Both the position numbers and the translations under genes were made by a program. Below are positions 17,962 through 26,479 of a stretch of 64,000 nucleotides of DNA, one piece after another. This DNA is from Paenalcaligenes hermetiae (GTDB lineage Bacteria; Pseudomonadota; Gammaproteobacteria; Burkholderiales; Burkholderiaceae_B), in NCBI RefSeq assembly GCF_039543645.1, contig NZ_BAABKD010000009.1, positions 620,001 through 684,000 on the forward strand, given 5' to 3'. Position 1 is the stretch's first letter. Each line of letters opens with the position of its first letter. The notes beneath the pieces are model-generated. The model was not told the origin of the DNA and made no database searches. It saw only the letters and a program-made list of their open reading frames with translations.

Positions 17962-19182
17962 ATGCAACGCCTTCAAGCCTACAAGTTCGAGCTTAGGCCA
18001 AAGAGCCATCAGGAGCGGCAAATGCGCCGCTTCGCTGGCTCGTGCCGGTTCGTATTCAACAAGGCGCTGGCGTTGCAGAAGGAGCGCTACGAGCAGGGCG
18101 AGAAGAAGCTCGGCTATGCTGGGTTGTGCAAACTGCTCACCGAGTGGCGCAACAGTGCGGAAACAGCGTGGCTGAGCGATGCGCCAGTTCATCCGCTGCA
18201 ACAAACCCTCAAAGATTTGGAGCGGGCCTACGCCAACTTCTTCGCCAAGCGGGCCGACTTCCCGCGCTTCAAGAAGAAGGGGCAAGGCGACAGCTTCCGC
18301 TACCCCGATCCGAAACAGATCAAGCTCGATCAGGCCAACAGCCGTCTGTTCCTGCCCAAACTCGGCTGGCTGCGTTACCGCAACAGCCGAGACGTGCTCG
18401 GCGCGGTGAAGAATGTCACCGTGAGCCAGTCCTGCGGCAAGTGGTATGTGAGCATCCAGACCGAGCGGGAAGTGGGGCAGCCCATCCCGCAAGGCGGCGC
18501 TGTCGGCATCGACATGGGTATTGCCCGCTTCGCCACGCTCTCGGACGGCACGTTCTATGCGCCGTTAAGCAGCTTCAAGCGCCATGAAACAGCCTTGCGC
18601 AAAGCGCAGCAGGCGATGAGCCGCAAGACCAAGTTCAGCAACAACTGGAAGAAGGCGAAAGCCCGCGTCCAGCGTATTCATTCCCGTATCGGCAATGCCC
18701 GACGCGACTACTTGCACAAGGTCTCGACCGCGATCAGCAAAAACCACGCGATGGTGTGTATCGAGGACTTGCAGGTGCGGAACATGTCCAAGTCGGCGGC
18801 AGGCACGGCAGATGCTCCGGGCAGAAACGTTCGGGCCAAATCCGGCTTGAACAAGTCCATCCTCGATCAGGGCTGGTTCGAGTTCCGCCGCCAACTGGAC
18901 TACAAGCTGGCGTGGAACGGCGGCTGGCTGGTTGCCGTGCCGCCGCAGAACACAAGTCGCACCTGCCCGTGCTGCGGCCACGTCAGCGCAGACAACCGGC
19001 AAACACAAGCACGGTTCGCGTGCGTCGAGTGCGGTTTCGAGGAAAACGCCGATGTCGTCGGCGCCATCAATGTTCTAAGGGCGGGGCACGCCCGGTTAGC
19101 CTGTGAAGTGAGCGGCGCGGTAATGCCGCCAGCAGCAGGAACCCACCGAAGCGACTCAGGGGCGGCTCAATGCCGCGCCTGA
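17962..19182 (+). CDS. tnpB: RNA-guided nuclease TnpB of IS605-family element, copy 1
   Basis: TnpB cuts DNA next to a short TAM motif, guided by an RNA from the element's right end, and helps retain the element. The 406 residues contain the helix-turn-helix start (MQRLQAYKFELRP), the RuvC acidic residues D184 (VGIDMGIARF), E268 (VCIEDLQV) and D364 (ENADVVGAINVL), and a zinc ribbon with C335-x2-C338 and C354-x2-C357. All key residues are present. The expected TAM is TGAC, the left-flank sequence. Confidence 0.93.
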   Translation: MQRLQAYKFELRPKSHQERQMRRFAGSCRFVFNKALALQKERYEQGEKKLGYAGLCKLLTEWRNSAETAWLSDAPVHPLQQTLKDLERAYANFFAKRADFPRFKKKGQGDSFRYPDPKQIKLDQANSRLFLPKLGWLRYRNSRDVLGAVKNVTVSQSCGKWYVSIQTEREVGQPIPQGGAVGIDMGIARFATLSDGTFYAPLSSFKRHETALRKAQQAMSRKTKFSNNWKKAKARVQRIHSRIGNARRDYLHKVSTAISKNHAMVCIEDLQVRNMSKSAAGTADAPGRNVRAKSGLNKSILDQGWFEFRRQLDYKLAWNGGWLVAVPPQNTSRTCPCCGHVSADNRQTQARFACVECGFEENADVVGAINVLRAGHARLACEVSGAVMPPAAGTHRSDSGAAQCRA

Positions 19183-19225
19183 GCGCCGTAGGAATCTCCG
19201 GCCTTCAGGCCGGGGAGGATGTCAA
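19060..19225 (+). ncRNA. Predicted omegaRNA scaffold, copy 1
   Basis: In TnpB systems the guide RNA covers the 3' end of tnpB and the right end, and its guide is the host sequence just past the element. Here the right end has the hairpin CCGGCC-TTCA-GGCCGG and ends in GTCAA. The guide would begin at 19226 with TGGGACTTACCCACC. The 5' boundary is a guess; the RNA is inferred by family analogy. Confidence 0.4.
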
Positions 19226-19358
19226 TGGGACTTACCCACCTTAGGGATACATGCAATTTATGCTTCCCGTCAACAAATGACATCAGCTCTACGTGTATTT
19301 ATTGACTTTATCAAACAAAAATTTCAAACCCTAGACATCTAGCTTCCTATTATCGAGT

Positions 19359-19374
19359 TGTTTCACGGGAAACA
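19359..19374. promoter_or_regulatory. parS-like site with one mismatch
   Basis: TGTTTCACGGGAAACA matches the parS consensus TGTTTCACGTGAAACA at 15 of 16 bases. It is intergenic, about 8 kb from parB. Spo0J/ParB proteins tolerate some mismatches, so weak binding is possible. Confidence 0.45.
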
Positions 19375-19375
19375 T

Positions 19376-19410
19376 ATAAAAAAAGCCCCCTATTTCTTTT
19401 AGGGAGCTTA
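19376..19410 (-). terminator. Terminator after the nitroreductase gene
   Basis: On the minus strand, AGCTCCCTA and TAGGGGGCT form a stem with one G·T pair and a short A-rich loop, followed by a run of T. It lies 30-60 bases downstream of the gene stop. Confidence 0.75.
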
Positions 19411-19437
19411 TATTAATCAAATCTAATGTACCTGGTT

Positions 19438-20055
19438 TTAACAAATATCCAAAACTTCGGTGACCGCTAAACGTGGTTTTTGCGGATAATTGCCTTCTGC
19501 CGCATAACCAACAGCAACCAATATCACAGGAATACGCGTAACAGGCAACTCAAAAGCGGCACTCACCGCTGCCGGATCAAAACCACTCATCGGTCCCGTC
19601 GCCAAGCCCTGCTCTTCCGCAGCGAGCATCAAGGCCATCGCCGCTAATGAGGCAGAGCGAAAGGCTTCAGCACGTTGCACCTCTGCATTATTCTCATGGG
19701 TGGCTATCACCTTAGCTTTCCAAACAGCAGCATCCGCCTCGCTGACCCCACCTTGTTCAATCAATGTTTTAACCACGCGGTCAAATTTTTGGTGGGACTC
19801 AAGCTCACCACAAACAATAAATGTCATCGCTGCATCCAGAACTTTTTGCTGCCCATACGCCGCAGCATGCAGCTTTTGTTTTGCGGATTCGCTTTTCACC
19901 GCAACAAAATGCCAGTTTTGTAGATTAAACGCTGTTGGAGCCAGCGTAGCCAAACGCACTAACTCTGTAATTTGATCATCTGTCAAAGCTTTTGAAGCAT
20001 CAAAAAAATTAACCGCTGTACGCTGCTCAAGTGCTTGTTTTACTGACATTGTCAT
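19438..20055 (-). CDS. Nitroreductase-family FMN oxidoreductase
   Basis: This is a nitroreductase-like protein of 205 residues, likely using FMN and NAD(P)H to reduce nitro compounds or quinones. Family features are the N-terminal RTAVNFFD motif, the FMN-contacting LAPTAFNLQNWHFVAV, and a GLATGPMSGFDP segment before the final strand (IPVILVAVGYAAEG). GAAAGGAAA precedes the ATG at 20055; an in-frame ATG two codons later is possible. It is transcribed alone. The physiological substrate is unknown. Confidence 0.88.
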   Translation of the reverse strand: MTMSVKQALEQRTAVNFFDASKALTDDQITELVRLATLAPTAFNLQNWHFVAVKSESAKQKLHAAAYGQQKVLDAAMTFIVCGELESHQKFDRVVKTLIEQGGVSEADAAVWKAKVIATHENNAEVQRAEAFRSASLAAMALMLAAEEQGLATGPMSGFDPAAVSAAFELPVTRIPVILVAVGYAAEGNYPQKPRLAVTEVLDIC

Positions 20056-20231
20056 ACCGATTTCCTTTCATTTATTTTAAATAACCTATCCATCATAAAC
20101 GGTTTCTTTAAATATTAGACTAGCATCAACACAGAATTCCCAATGCGACAACAAAGCTCTCTCCGTTAGCTCTCTGCAAAATTACAACGCTTTTTTCTTT
20201 CTTTTCCACTATGCTTTACCTAAATCTAAAA

Positions 20232-20250
20232 AAGAATTATTCTCATTATC
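20232..20250. promoter_or_regulatory. Fur box upstream of the TonB receptor
   Basis: AAGAATTATTCTCATTATC matches the 19-base Fur consensus at 14 positions, including a full CATTATC half. It lies about 35 bases before the receptor start, where it would overlap the promoter and give iron repression. Confidence 0.65.
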
Positions 20251-20284
20251 AGTCTTTTTTAACAATTATTTACATGGTGTGTGC

Positions 20285-22567
20285 ATGCGGCCCTCCCTAT
20301 CTCGCCCACTACAACCCTCTTTACTTACTCTTTGTTTATTAGCGGCGTGGCAAACGACTTTTGCTCAAACCACGCCTGTTACAGAGCTCAGTACCGTTAC
20401 CGTTAGTGCAGAAACCGAGCTCAAACAAGCCCTTGGCGCTTCTATTATCGATGCCGAAGACTTAAGCAAAATGCCACCAGCGAATGACCTATCCGAAATC
20501 ATCCGCAAACAACCCGGTATCAACCTCACGGGCAACTCCACCAGCGGACAACGCGGCAATAACCGTCAGATCGATATCCGTGGCATGGGGCCAGAAAACA
20601 CTCTGATTCTTATTGACGGCAAACCCGTGTCCTCTCGTAATGCAGTGCGTTACGGCTGGCGCGGAGAGCGCGATACCCGAGGCGATACCAACTGGGTACC
20701 TGCTGAGTCTGTAGAACGGATTGAGGTATTGCGTGGCCCAGCAGCGGCTCGCTATGGTAATGGAGCTGCTGGAGGTGTAGTGAATATCATCACTAAACCC
20801 GTCGCCGAGCAACTCAGTGGCTCCACAACGGTTTATTACAAAAAACCACAACATAGCGACGAGGGCGGCAGCAAGCGCATCGGCTTTAACCTAAGCGGCC
20901 CCATCTCCGAGCAGCTCGGGTTTAGGCTCTATGGCAATCTAAATAAAACCGACTCTGATGCATTTGATATCAACAAAAACCATGCGTCTAGCCCACGTAT
21001 TGGTACCAATGCTGGCAGCTACGCTGCCGGTCGCGAAGGGGTGCGCAACAAAGACATTAACGGCCTACTCAGCTGGCAGCTCAATGCCAGTCACCGCTTT
21101 GATCTAGAGGCTGCTTATAGCCGCCAAGGCAATATTTATACCGGCGACACGCAAAACACGAATCACGACCGCGGCACCGAGCAGCGCCCTGGCAAAAACC
21201 TGGTCGCCAGTCACCTCGGCTCAGAAACCAACCGTATGTATCGTCAGAACTACGCGTTAACCCACCGTGGGGACTGGACAGATGACACCAACACCCTAAG
21301 CTATATTCAATATGAAAACACGCGCAACACACGCCTAAGCGAAGGCCTCGCCGGGGGAACAGAAGGCTTATTTGACACAGGCACCCCAGCCAATATCGAT
21401 TTAAAAACCTTTACCGCACACACCGAGCTCACTACTGAACTCAATGCTTTTCAAACCCCTCAGGTCTTAACGATAGGGGCAGAGTGGGTAAACCAACGCC
21501 TACAAGACCAAGCCTCTAACCTAAAAGTCACAAACAACATTCAATCCCCAAGCGCTTACCAAAGCAAAAACCAAGCCAACATATACTCGATCTTTGCTGA
21601 AAACAATATGTACGTCACCGATAGCACTACCCTTATCCCTGGGCTACGGTTTGACTACCACAGCAAACATGGCAGTAGCTTTAGCCCCTCGCTTAACCTC
21701 TCGCAGCAAATTCATGATAACTGGACTGTTAAAGCCGGTATCGCTCGCGCCTACAAAGCGCCTAATCTCTACCAAAATAACGATGGCTACACACTCTATA
21801 GCCGAGGGCTCGGATGCGCTGGTGGCGGCTCTGGTGGTGGTTGCTTCTTAATGGGTAACTCCGACTTAAAAGCCGAGCACAGTATCAACAAAGAATTAGG
21901 CTTAGAATACGCCGCAGATAGTGGGCTGTTAGCCTCGTTGACCTACTTTCGCAACGATTACAAAAATAAAGTTGAAGCTGGCTCCACCACACTTTATCAG
22001 CATCAAAGCCAAATTGGCGCCAATACCGTCACTGCCGATGTTTACCAATGGCACAACGTGCCCAAGGCGGTCGTTCAAGGCTTAGAGGGAAACCTAAGTA
22101 TCCCTTTTTATGACGACCAAGTTTGGTGGCGCACCAACTTTACCTATATGATCGAGTCCAAAAACAAACAAACGGGTGATTACCTCTCTGTGATCCCTAA
22201 ATATACAATCAACAGCAGCCTAGACTGGCAAATCACACCAAAATGGTCAGTGTTAGGGCAGTTGACATGGTATGGCAAACAAACCCCGCAAAAATACGAT
22301 TATCAAGGCAAGCCGGTAACCGGCTCCGCGGCGGACACGCTATCCCCATACGCCTTGGTAGGGCTTAGCACCAAATACATGATCAACAAGCGCTTTTCTA
22401 TTAGCGCTGGGGTAGATAACCTTTTTGATAAACGTCTTTTCCGCCGGGGGAATGCTTCTGGCGTGAATACCAACCCCGGCAACCCCAATATGCTTGCCGG
22501 CGCTGGCGCTCATACCTACAACGAGCCTGGCCGTAGCTTCTTTATCCAAGCACAAGCTCGCTTTTAA
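20285..22567 (+). CDS. TonB-dependent siderophore receptor (FepA/BfeA-like)
   Basis: This outer-membrane gated channel takes up ferric siderophore, most like catecholate (enterobactin) receptors. A signal peptide (SLLTLCLLAAWQTTFA) is followed by a TonB box-like ELSTVTVSA and the plug domain: LSEIIRKQPGINLTGNST, RQIDIRGMGPENTLILIDG, SVERIEVLRGPAAARYGNGA and AGGVVNIITK. The 22-strand barrel ends in a terminal Phe (FFIQAQARF). I took the ATG at 20285; an in-frame GTG two codons earlier is possible and the ribosome site is weak. A Fur box sits just upstream. No esterase or permease gene is adjacent, so it works with partners elsewhere. Confidence 0.93.
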   Translation: MRPSLSRPLQPSLLTLCLLAAWQTTFAQTTPVTELSTVTVSAETELKQALGASIIDAEDLSKMPPANDLSEIIRKQPGINLTGNSTSGQRGNNRQIDIRGMGPENTLILIDGKPVSSRNAVRYGWRGERDTRGDTNWVPAESVERIEVLRGPAAARYGNGAAGGVVNIITKPVAEQLSGSTTVYYKKPQHSDEGGSKRIGFNLSGPISEQLGFRLYGNLNKTDSDAFDINKNHASSPRIGTNAGSYAAGREGVRNKDINGLLSWQLNASHRFDLEAAYSRQGNIYTGDTQNTNHDRGTEQRPGKNLVASHLGSETNRMYRQNYALTHRGDWTDDTNTLSYIQYENTRNTRLSEGLAGGTEGLFDTGTPANIDLKTFTAHTELTTELNAFQTPQVLTIGAEWVNQRLQDQASNLKVTNNIQSPSAYQSKNQANIYSIFAENNMYVTDSTTLIPGLRFDYHSKHGSSFSPSLNLSQQIHDNWTVKAGIARAYKAPNLYQNNDGYTLYSRGLGCAGGGSGGGCFLMGNSDLKAEHSINKELGLEYAADSGLLASLTYFRNDYKNKVEAGSTTLYQHQSQIGANTVTADVYQWHNVPKAVVQGLEGNLSIPFYDDQVWWRTNFTYMIESKNKQTGDYLSVIPKYTINSSLDWQITPKWSVLGQLTWYGKQTPQKYDYQGKPVTGSAADTLSPYALVGLSTKYMINKRFSISAGVDNLFDKRLFRRGNASGVNTNPGNPNMLAGAGAHTYNEPGRSFFIQAQARF

Positions 22568-22614
22568 AGCATGAGTTAAAGCTGTTACGAGTAAGAAATT
22601 TCAATTCCACCATA

Positions 22615-22652
22615 CAAAAAAACGCTCCAGAGGATTGCCCTGGAGCGTTTTA
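22615..22652. terminator. Bidirectional terminator between receptor and psd
   Basis: AACGCTCCAG pairs with CTGGAGCGTT around a nine-base loop, with an A run on the left and T run on the right. It sits between convergent genes and can serve both. Confidence 0.85.
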
Positions 22653-22673
22653 TATGTCACCGATCAAAGACAC

Positions 22674-23516
22674 TCAGACACGGCGCGCCATTGCCTCGCC
22701 CATAGTTATGGGGCGCCCAGGCTGCCAGTCCGGCTCGAACTCATAACCCACATCTGGATACACTAAAACTACCGTAGACCCCAATAAAAACTGCCCCATC
22801 TCGTCACCTTTTTCTAAATAGTAATCACCGTTATATTGCCATGTTTGTAACCCAATCGGTCGAGGGCTGTTCACTACTCCATGCCAGCGGGTTTTAATAC
22901 TACCTACTACCGTTGCCCCAACTAAGACCATAGCAAACAACCCGGCAGCGCCCTCAAACACGCACACTACCCGCTCATTACGTGCAAACAGCCGATCAAT
23001 AGAACGTGCTGTTAACGGGTTGACTGAGTACAAGTCTCCCGGCACATAAATCATTTTTTTGAGTTTTCCGCCACAAGGCATATGAATACGATGGTAGTCC
23101 TTAGGACTTAAATACAATGTAGCAAAGCGCCCATGATGAAACTGCTCTGCCAAGATGCTATCCCCACCAAGCAAAGCCGTTGTCGTAAAAGATTTTCCTT
23201 TTGCTTGAAAAATCTGATCGACATTTATTTTTCCTAACTGACTAATCGCGCCATCCACTGGGCTAATCAAATCACTATCAGCAAAAGGCCGTAGTTCTTT
23301 TTTGATTTCTCGTGTAAAAAATGCATTAAACGTCTCATAAAAGGCGGGATCTTCTTGCACCGCCTCTTGCATATTCACACCATAACGCTTAATAAAACAC
23401 CTAATAAAAGAGGTGGTTAAGCGCCCTCCTTTAACATTAGCTAACTTACCTAAAAGCTCTGTTAATTGCTTCTTAGGCAATAAACGCTGAAAAAGCAGAA
23501 ATAATTGATCTGACAT
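22674..23516 (-). CDS. psd: Phosphatidylserine decarboxylase proenzyme
   Basis: It makes phosphatidylethanolamine from phosphatidylserine at the inner membrane. The autocleavage motif LGST (FLLGSTVVLVYP) near residue 245 generates the pyruvoyl group. Other conserved parts are the SPVDGAISQLG motif, the catalytic histidine block YLSPKDYHRIHMPCGG, and LFARNERVVCVFE. The protein has 280 residues, normal for the proteobacterial long form. It is a single minus-strand gene whose 5' end faces oriC. Confidence 0.95.
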   Translation of the reverse strand: MSDQLFLLFQRLLPKKQLTELLGKLANVKGGRLTTSFIRCFIKRYGVNMQEAVQEDPAFYETFNAFFTREIKKELRPFADSDLISPVDGAISQLGKINVDQIFQAKGKSFTTTALLGGDSILAEQFHHGRFATLYLSPKDYHRIHMPCGGKLKKMIYVPGDLYSVNPLTARSIDRLFARNERVVCVFEGAAGLFAMVLVGATVVGSIKTRWHGVVNSPRPIGLQTWQYNGDYYLEKGDEMGQFLLGSTVVLVYPDVGYEFEPDWQPGRPITMGEAMARRV

Positions 23517-23639
23517 ATTACAGTTCTAAGTAATAAATGCATTTTCGCTACCACAGCAAACCCGACCAAACCTTGAGTAGCAAAACCATAAAGAAAGAAG
23601 CATTGTGACACCCTTACCTAAAACTGTCACCTTGCCGCT

Positions 23640-24500
23640 ATAACAAAACGTCTTATCACTTAAGTAACAAAACAGCCTGCCTAGCACAACAATAAGAAAA
23701 ACCTATCACAAGAAAATAGATAAAAATCAATAAGATATAAGAACAAATTACAAAAAATAATGAAAAAAATAAACAAAACAAGATTTTGTCGACTTTAACC
23801 CACATCAAAAAAAACAGCAATAAAGCCTGTGGATAACCTCTAGGTGACATGCTGTGGATAACCTGTTAATAGTTTCTGGATAAGTCTTCTGTTTTTCACA
23901 AGTTACTTTTTTGTCCACAAACTATCCACTTCAATCCACAAGGTTATCCAAAGGTATTTTATGCAGCTATCCTATTGATTTTATTTAGTTTTATTTACTT
24001 ATTCCACTTATCCACAGGCTCCTATAATAACCACCATTAATATATATACTTATTATATGATTAAGAGATAGAGGAAAGTTGCAAACCTGCGCAATCGCAA
24101 AACAAATTACATCAAACATTCGAACAAACATCCTATTCTGCATAACAAAACCAAGGTTTTGTTGATTTGTTTGAGTAATCACATAGATTTGACCTTTGAC
24201 AGAAAGGGGGAGACTACGGCACAATACCTACACTTTGTCGGTGTTCGCTGCGTTAATCGAACAGTTAAATCCTTGGTTTTTTCCTTCAGTCATGCCATAT
24301 CGAAAAACAACTTATCCACAACACCTCTTTGTGCTACTTTATTTGTGCCAATAGTATTTTCTTTTATTTTCAAGTAGTTAACTTGTTTTTTGTTATGTTT
24401 GCCTCTGTACGCTATGTGTAAAAATTAGTAGTCCACAAACTTATCCACAGGGGGTTGTGGTCAGTTTTAAAATGCTAACGTACTGATTTTTTTAAAAAAT
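23640..24500. other. oriC: Chromosomal replication origin oriC
   Basis: This gene-free AT-rich stretch lies just upstream of mnmG. Exact DnaA boxes (TTATCCACA) occur at 24008-24016, 24312-24320 and 24441-24449 on the plus strand, and at 23828-23836 and 23853-23861 on the minus strand. Near matches lie at 23911-23919 (TTGTCCACA) and 23944-23952 (TTATCCAAA). The A/T-rich block at about 23690-23800 is the natural candidate for the unwinding element. A 20-bp palindrome at 24144-24163 lies inside. dnaA itself is not in the window. Position next to mnmG-rsmG-parAB and the box cluster make the call firm, though the limits are approximate. Confidence 0.88.
24144..24163. repeat. Palindrome AACAAAACC-N2-GGTTTTGTT, copy 2, inside oriC
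   Basis: Nine-base arms flank an AA centre. Eight bases of each arm equal those of the palindrome at 16057-16074. Between the DnaA boxes it could bind an origin regulator, but no family is recognised. Confidence 0.6.
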
Positions 24501-24561
24501 TAAGCGGAATTTACTAGCAGCGCGCACTATAATAGATCTTTTGATTTTTTTCATTTCTACA

Positions 24562-26475
24562 ATGAACTACACTGATGCTTTTGATGTAATTGTGGTAGGT
24601 GGTGGGCATGCGGGAACAGAGGCCGCTTTGGCTGCTGCTCGTGCTGGCGTATCTACGCTACTTTTAACTCATAACATTGATACCTTAGGACAAATGTCAT
24701 GCAACCCTTCCATAGGTGGGATTGGTAAAGGGCATTTGGTAAAAGAAATTGATGCTTTGGGTGGGGCGATGGCTTTAGCCACAGATCAAGCTGGAATTCA
24801 GTTTCGGATTTTGAATCGATCAAAAGGTCCCGCAGTACGTGCAACGCGTGCACAGGCGGATCGCTCCCTATACCGTGCTGCAATACGTCAAATTGTACAG
24901 AATCAGCCCAATCTAACCGTTTTTCAACAGGCTGTAGATGATTTAATACTAGTAGGCGACCGGGTTGAGGGGGTTATTACTCAAATTGGTCTACGTTTTA
25001 AAGCGAAAGCAGTCGTATTAACTGTTGGTACTTTTCTTAATGGGCGCATTCATGTTGGGCTAGATAACTATTCTGGTGGTCGCGCAGGAGATCCTCCTTC
25101 TATTACTTTAGCTGAGCGTTTAAAAGATCTTGCTTTGCCTCAAGGCCGCTTAAAAACCGGAACTCCACCTAGAATTGATGCTAATACGATTGATTTCAGT
25201 CAATTAGAAGAGCAGCATGGAGACACAGACCCGATTCCTGTATTTTCCTATATGGGCAACGCGGCTATGCACCCACGCCAGCTCCCCTGTTGGATCACTC
25301 ATACCAACGCTAGGACCCATGACATTATCCGTTCAGGCTTAGATCGCTCTCCCATGTACAGTGAAGAGGGTACTATCGAAGGGGTGGGGCCACGCTACTG
25401 TCCTTCCATCGAGGATAAAATTCACCGTTTTGCTGATAAGGCGAGCCATCAGGTGTTTTTAGAGCCCGAAGGGTTGACTTCTACTGAGATCTATCCGAAT
25501 GGGATTTCTACAAGCTTACCTTATGATATTCAAATCGGTATTGTGCATAGCCTACCGGGTTTAGAGAACGCACGTATTATGCGACCCGGCTATGCGATTG
25601 AATATGATTATTTTGATCCGAGATCATTAAAACCTACCTTGGAAACCAAAGCAATCCAAGGCCTGTTTTTTGCAGGGCAGATTAATGGCACGACAGGATA
25701 CGAAGAAGCTGGGGCCCAAGGATTGCTTGCGGGAATTAACGCAGTGTTACAAATTCGAGAGCAGGAATTGTGGTACCCGAAACGTAATGAAGCGTATCTT
25801 GGAGTGTTGGTCGATGATCTAATCACACGAGGGGTAACAGAGCCGTATCGCATGTTTACGTCTCGTGCTGAATATCGTTTGTCTTTACGTGAGGATAATG
25901 CAGACGTACGATTAACGGAAATCGGCCGCCGCTTAGGGGTGGTTAATGATGAGCGCTGGGATTTTTACTGCCGTAAGCGTGACGTGGTTGAAGCGGAGAT
26001 AGAGCGATTGAAATCCACATGGATTAACCCTCGTCTTGTTTCACGTGAAACACAAGAGCAGGTGTTAGGGCGTACGATCGAACGTGAGTATTCTTTGCAT
26101 GATTTGCTTAAACGTCCAGAAATGACCTACAGCAAGCTTTTTGACCTGGTTAAAGCAGAAACAAAAGAGTCGGTTTTGGTAGATCTAGGGCTGGAGAGCC
26201 GTATTACAGATCAGGTTGAAATTGAGGTGAAGTACGCCGGGTATGTGGCACGCCAACAAGTCGAGGTTTCTAAGCAGGCAGCTTTAGAAGAAACGAAAAT
26301 TCCAGTAGATATAGACTATAGTAAGATTTCAGGGCTATCAAACGAGGTAGTGGCAAAGTTGCAAACAGCAGCTCCAGAGACTGTAGGGCAAGCGGGACGC
26401 ATTTCGGGGGTTACTCCGGCCGCTATTTCTTTATTATTGGTCTATATTAAACGAATGTCCTCTAAAGGAAAATAA
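24562..26475 (+). CDS. mnmG: tRNA uridine-5-carboxymethylaminomethyl modification enzyme MnmG
   Basis: This FAD enzyme is the partner of MnmE in U34 modification. The dinucleotide motif VIVVGGGHAGTEAALAAAR is at the N-terminus. MSCNPSIGGIGKGHLVKEID, RLKTGTPPRID and the tRNA-binding C-terminal helical domain (ETVGQAGRISGVTPAAISLL) are all present. I chose MNYTDAFDV at 24562 rather than the TTG at 24541; this gives 637 residues, the usual size. It is the first gene after oriC, followed 2-4 bases later by rsmG. A perfect parS site lies within it. Confidence 0.97.
   Translation: MNYTDAFDVIVVGGGHAGTEAALAAARAGVSTLLLTHNIDTLGQMSCNPSIGGIGKGHLVKEIDALGGAMALATDQAGIQFRILNRSKGPAVRATRAQADRSLYRAAIRQIVQNQPNLTVFQQAVDDLILVGDRVEGVITQIGLRFKAKAVVLTVGTFLNGRIHVGLDNYSGGRAGDPPSITLAERLKDLALPQGRLKTGTPPRIDANTIDFSQLEEQHGDTDPIPVFSYMGNAAMHPRQLPCWITHTNARTHDIIRSGLDRSPMYSEEGTIEGVGPRYCPSIEDKIHRFADKASHQVFLEPEGLTSTEIYPNGISTSLPYDIQIGIVHSLPGLENARIMRPGYAIEYDYFDPRSLKPTLETKAIQGLFFAGQINGTTGYEEAGAQGLLAGINAVLQIREQELWYPKRNEAYLGVLVDDLITRGVTEPYRMFTSRAEYRLSLREDNADVRLTEIGRRLGVVNDERWDFYCRKRDVVEAEIERLKSTWINPRLVSRETQEQVLGRTIEREYSLHDLLKRPEMTYSKLFDLVKAETKESVLVDLGLESRITDQVEIEVKYAGYVARQQVEVSKQAALEETKIPVDIDYSKISGLSNEVVAKLQTAAPETVGQAGRISGVTPAAISLLLVYIKRMSSKGK
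26037..26052. promoter_or_regulatory. parS: parS centromere site (perfect) in mnmG
   Basis: TGTTTCACGTGAAACA is the exact 16-base parS consensus. It lies in the mnmG coding sequence, about 1.9 kb from parB, and is the expected loading site for ParB in origin segregation. Confidence 0.93.
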
Positions 26476-26479
26476 AGTG

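Larger units (their letters stand above)
17459..19225 (+). mobile_element. IS200/IS605-family element, copy 1 (tnpA and tnpB)
   Basis: The element carries divergent tnpA and tnpB, the IS605 arrangement. It follows TGAC (17455-17458) and ends in GTCAA. These have the same roles as the TTAC target and TCAA right cleavage site of IS608. No target duplication is seen, as expected for single-strand transposition. Subterminal hairpins are visible: CCCCGCC/GGCGGGG near the left end and CCGGCC-TTCA-GGCCGG near the right. GC content is clearly above the host genes by eye. It interrupts the LysR pseudogene. Confidence 0.9.
16819..19342 (+). pseudogene. LysR-family regulator, internally deleted and split by an IS
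   Basis: The helix-turn-helix is intact (MDRITAAKVFIEVVERQSQT ... SRAMVSRHLKALEEWVGTRLL). After HRTTYPK about 50 residues of linker are missing and the frame shifts. The effector domain resumes in another frame (GTLRVACSVSLAQSVLSLL, LADNKTVNLIEEGVDVALR) until base 17458. The IS605-family element follows. The last 38 codons lie beyond it (19226-19342: WDLPTLGIHAIYASRQQM and onward to a TAG). Removing the element joins LID to WDLPTLG in frame, so the deletion and the insertion are separate hits. Confidence 0.88.

Noticed and set aside
17941..18492. N-terminal half of a 321-codon minus-strand frame running into tnpA
   Set aside because: It is the antisense of tnpB; the TnpA family starts at 17940, and the same extended frame appears over copy 2.
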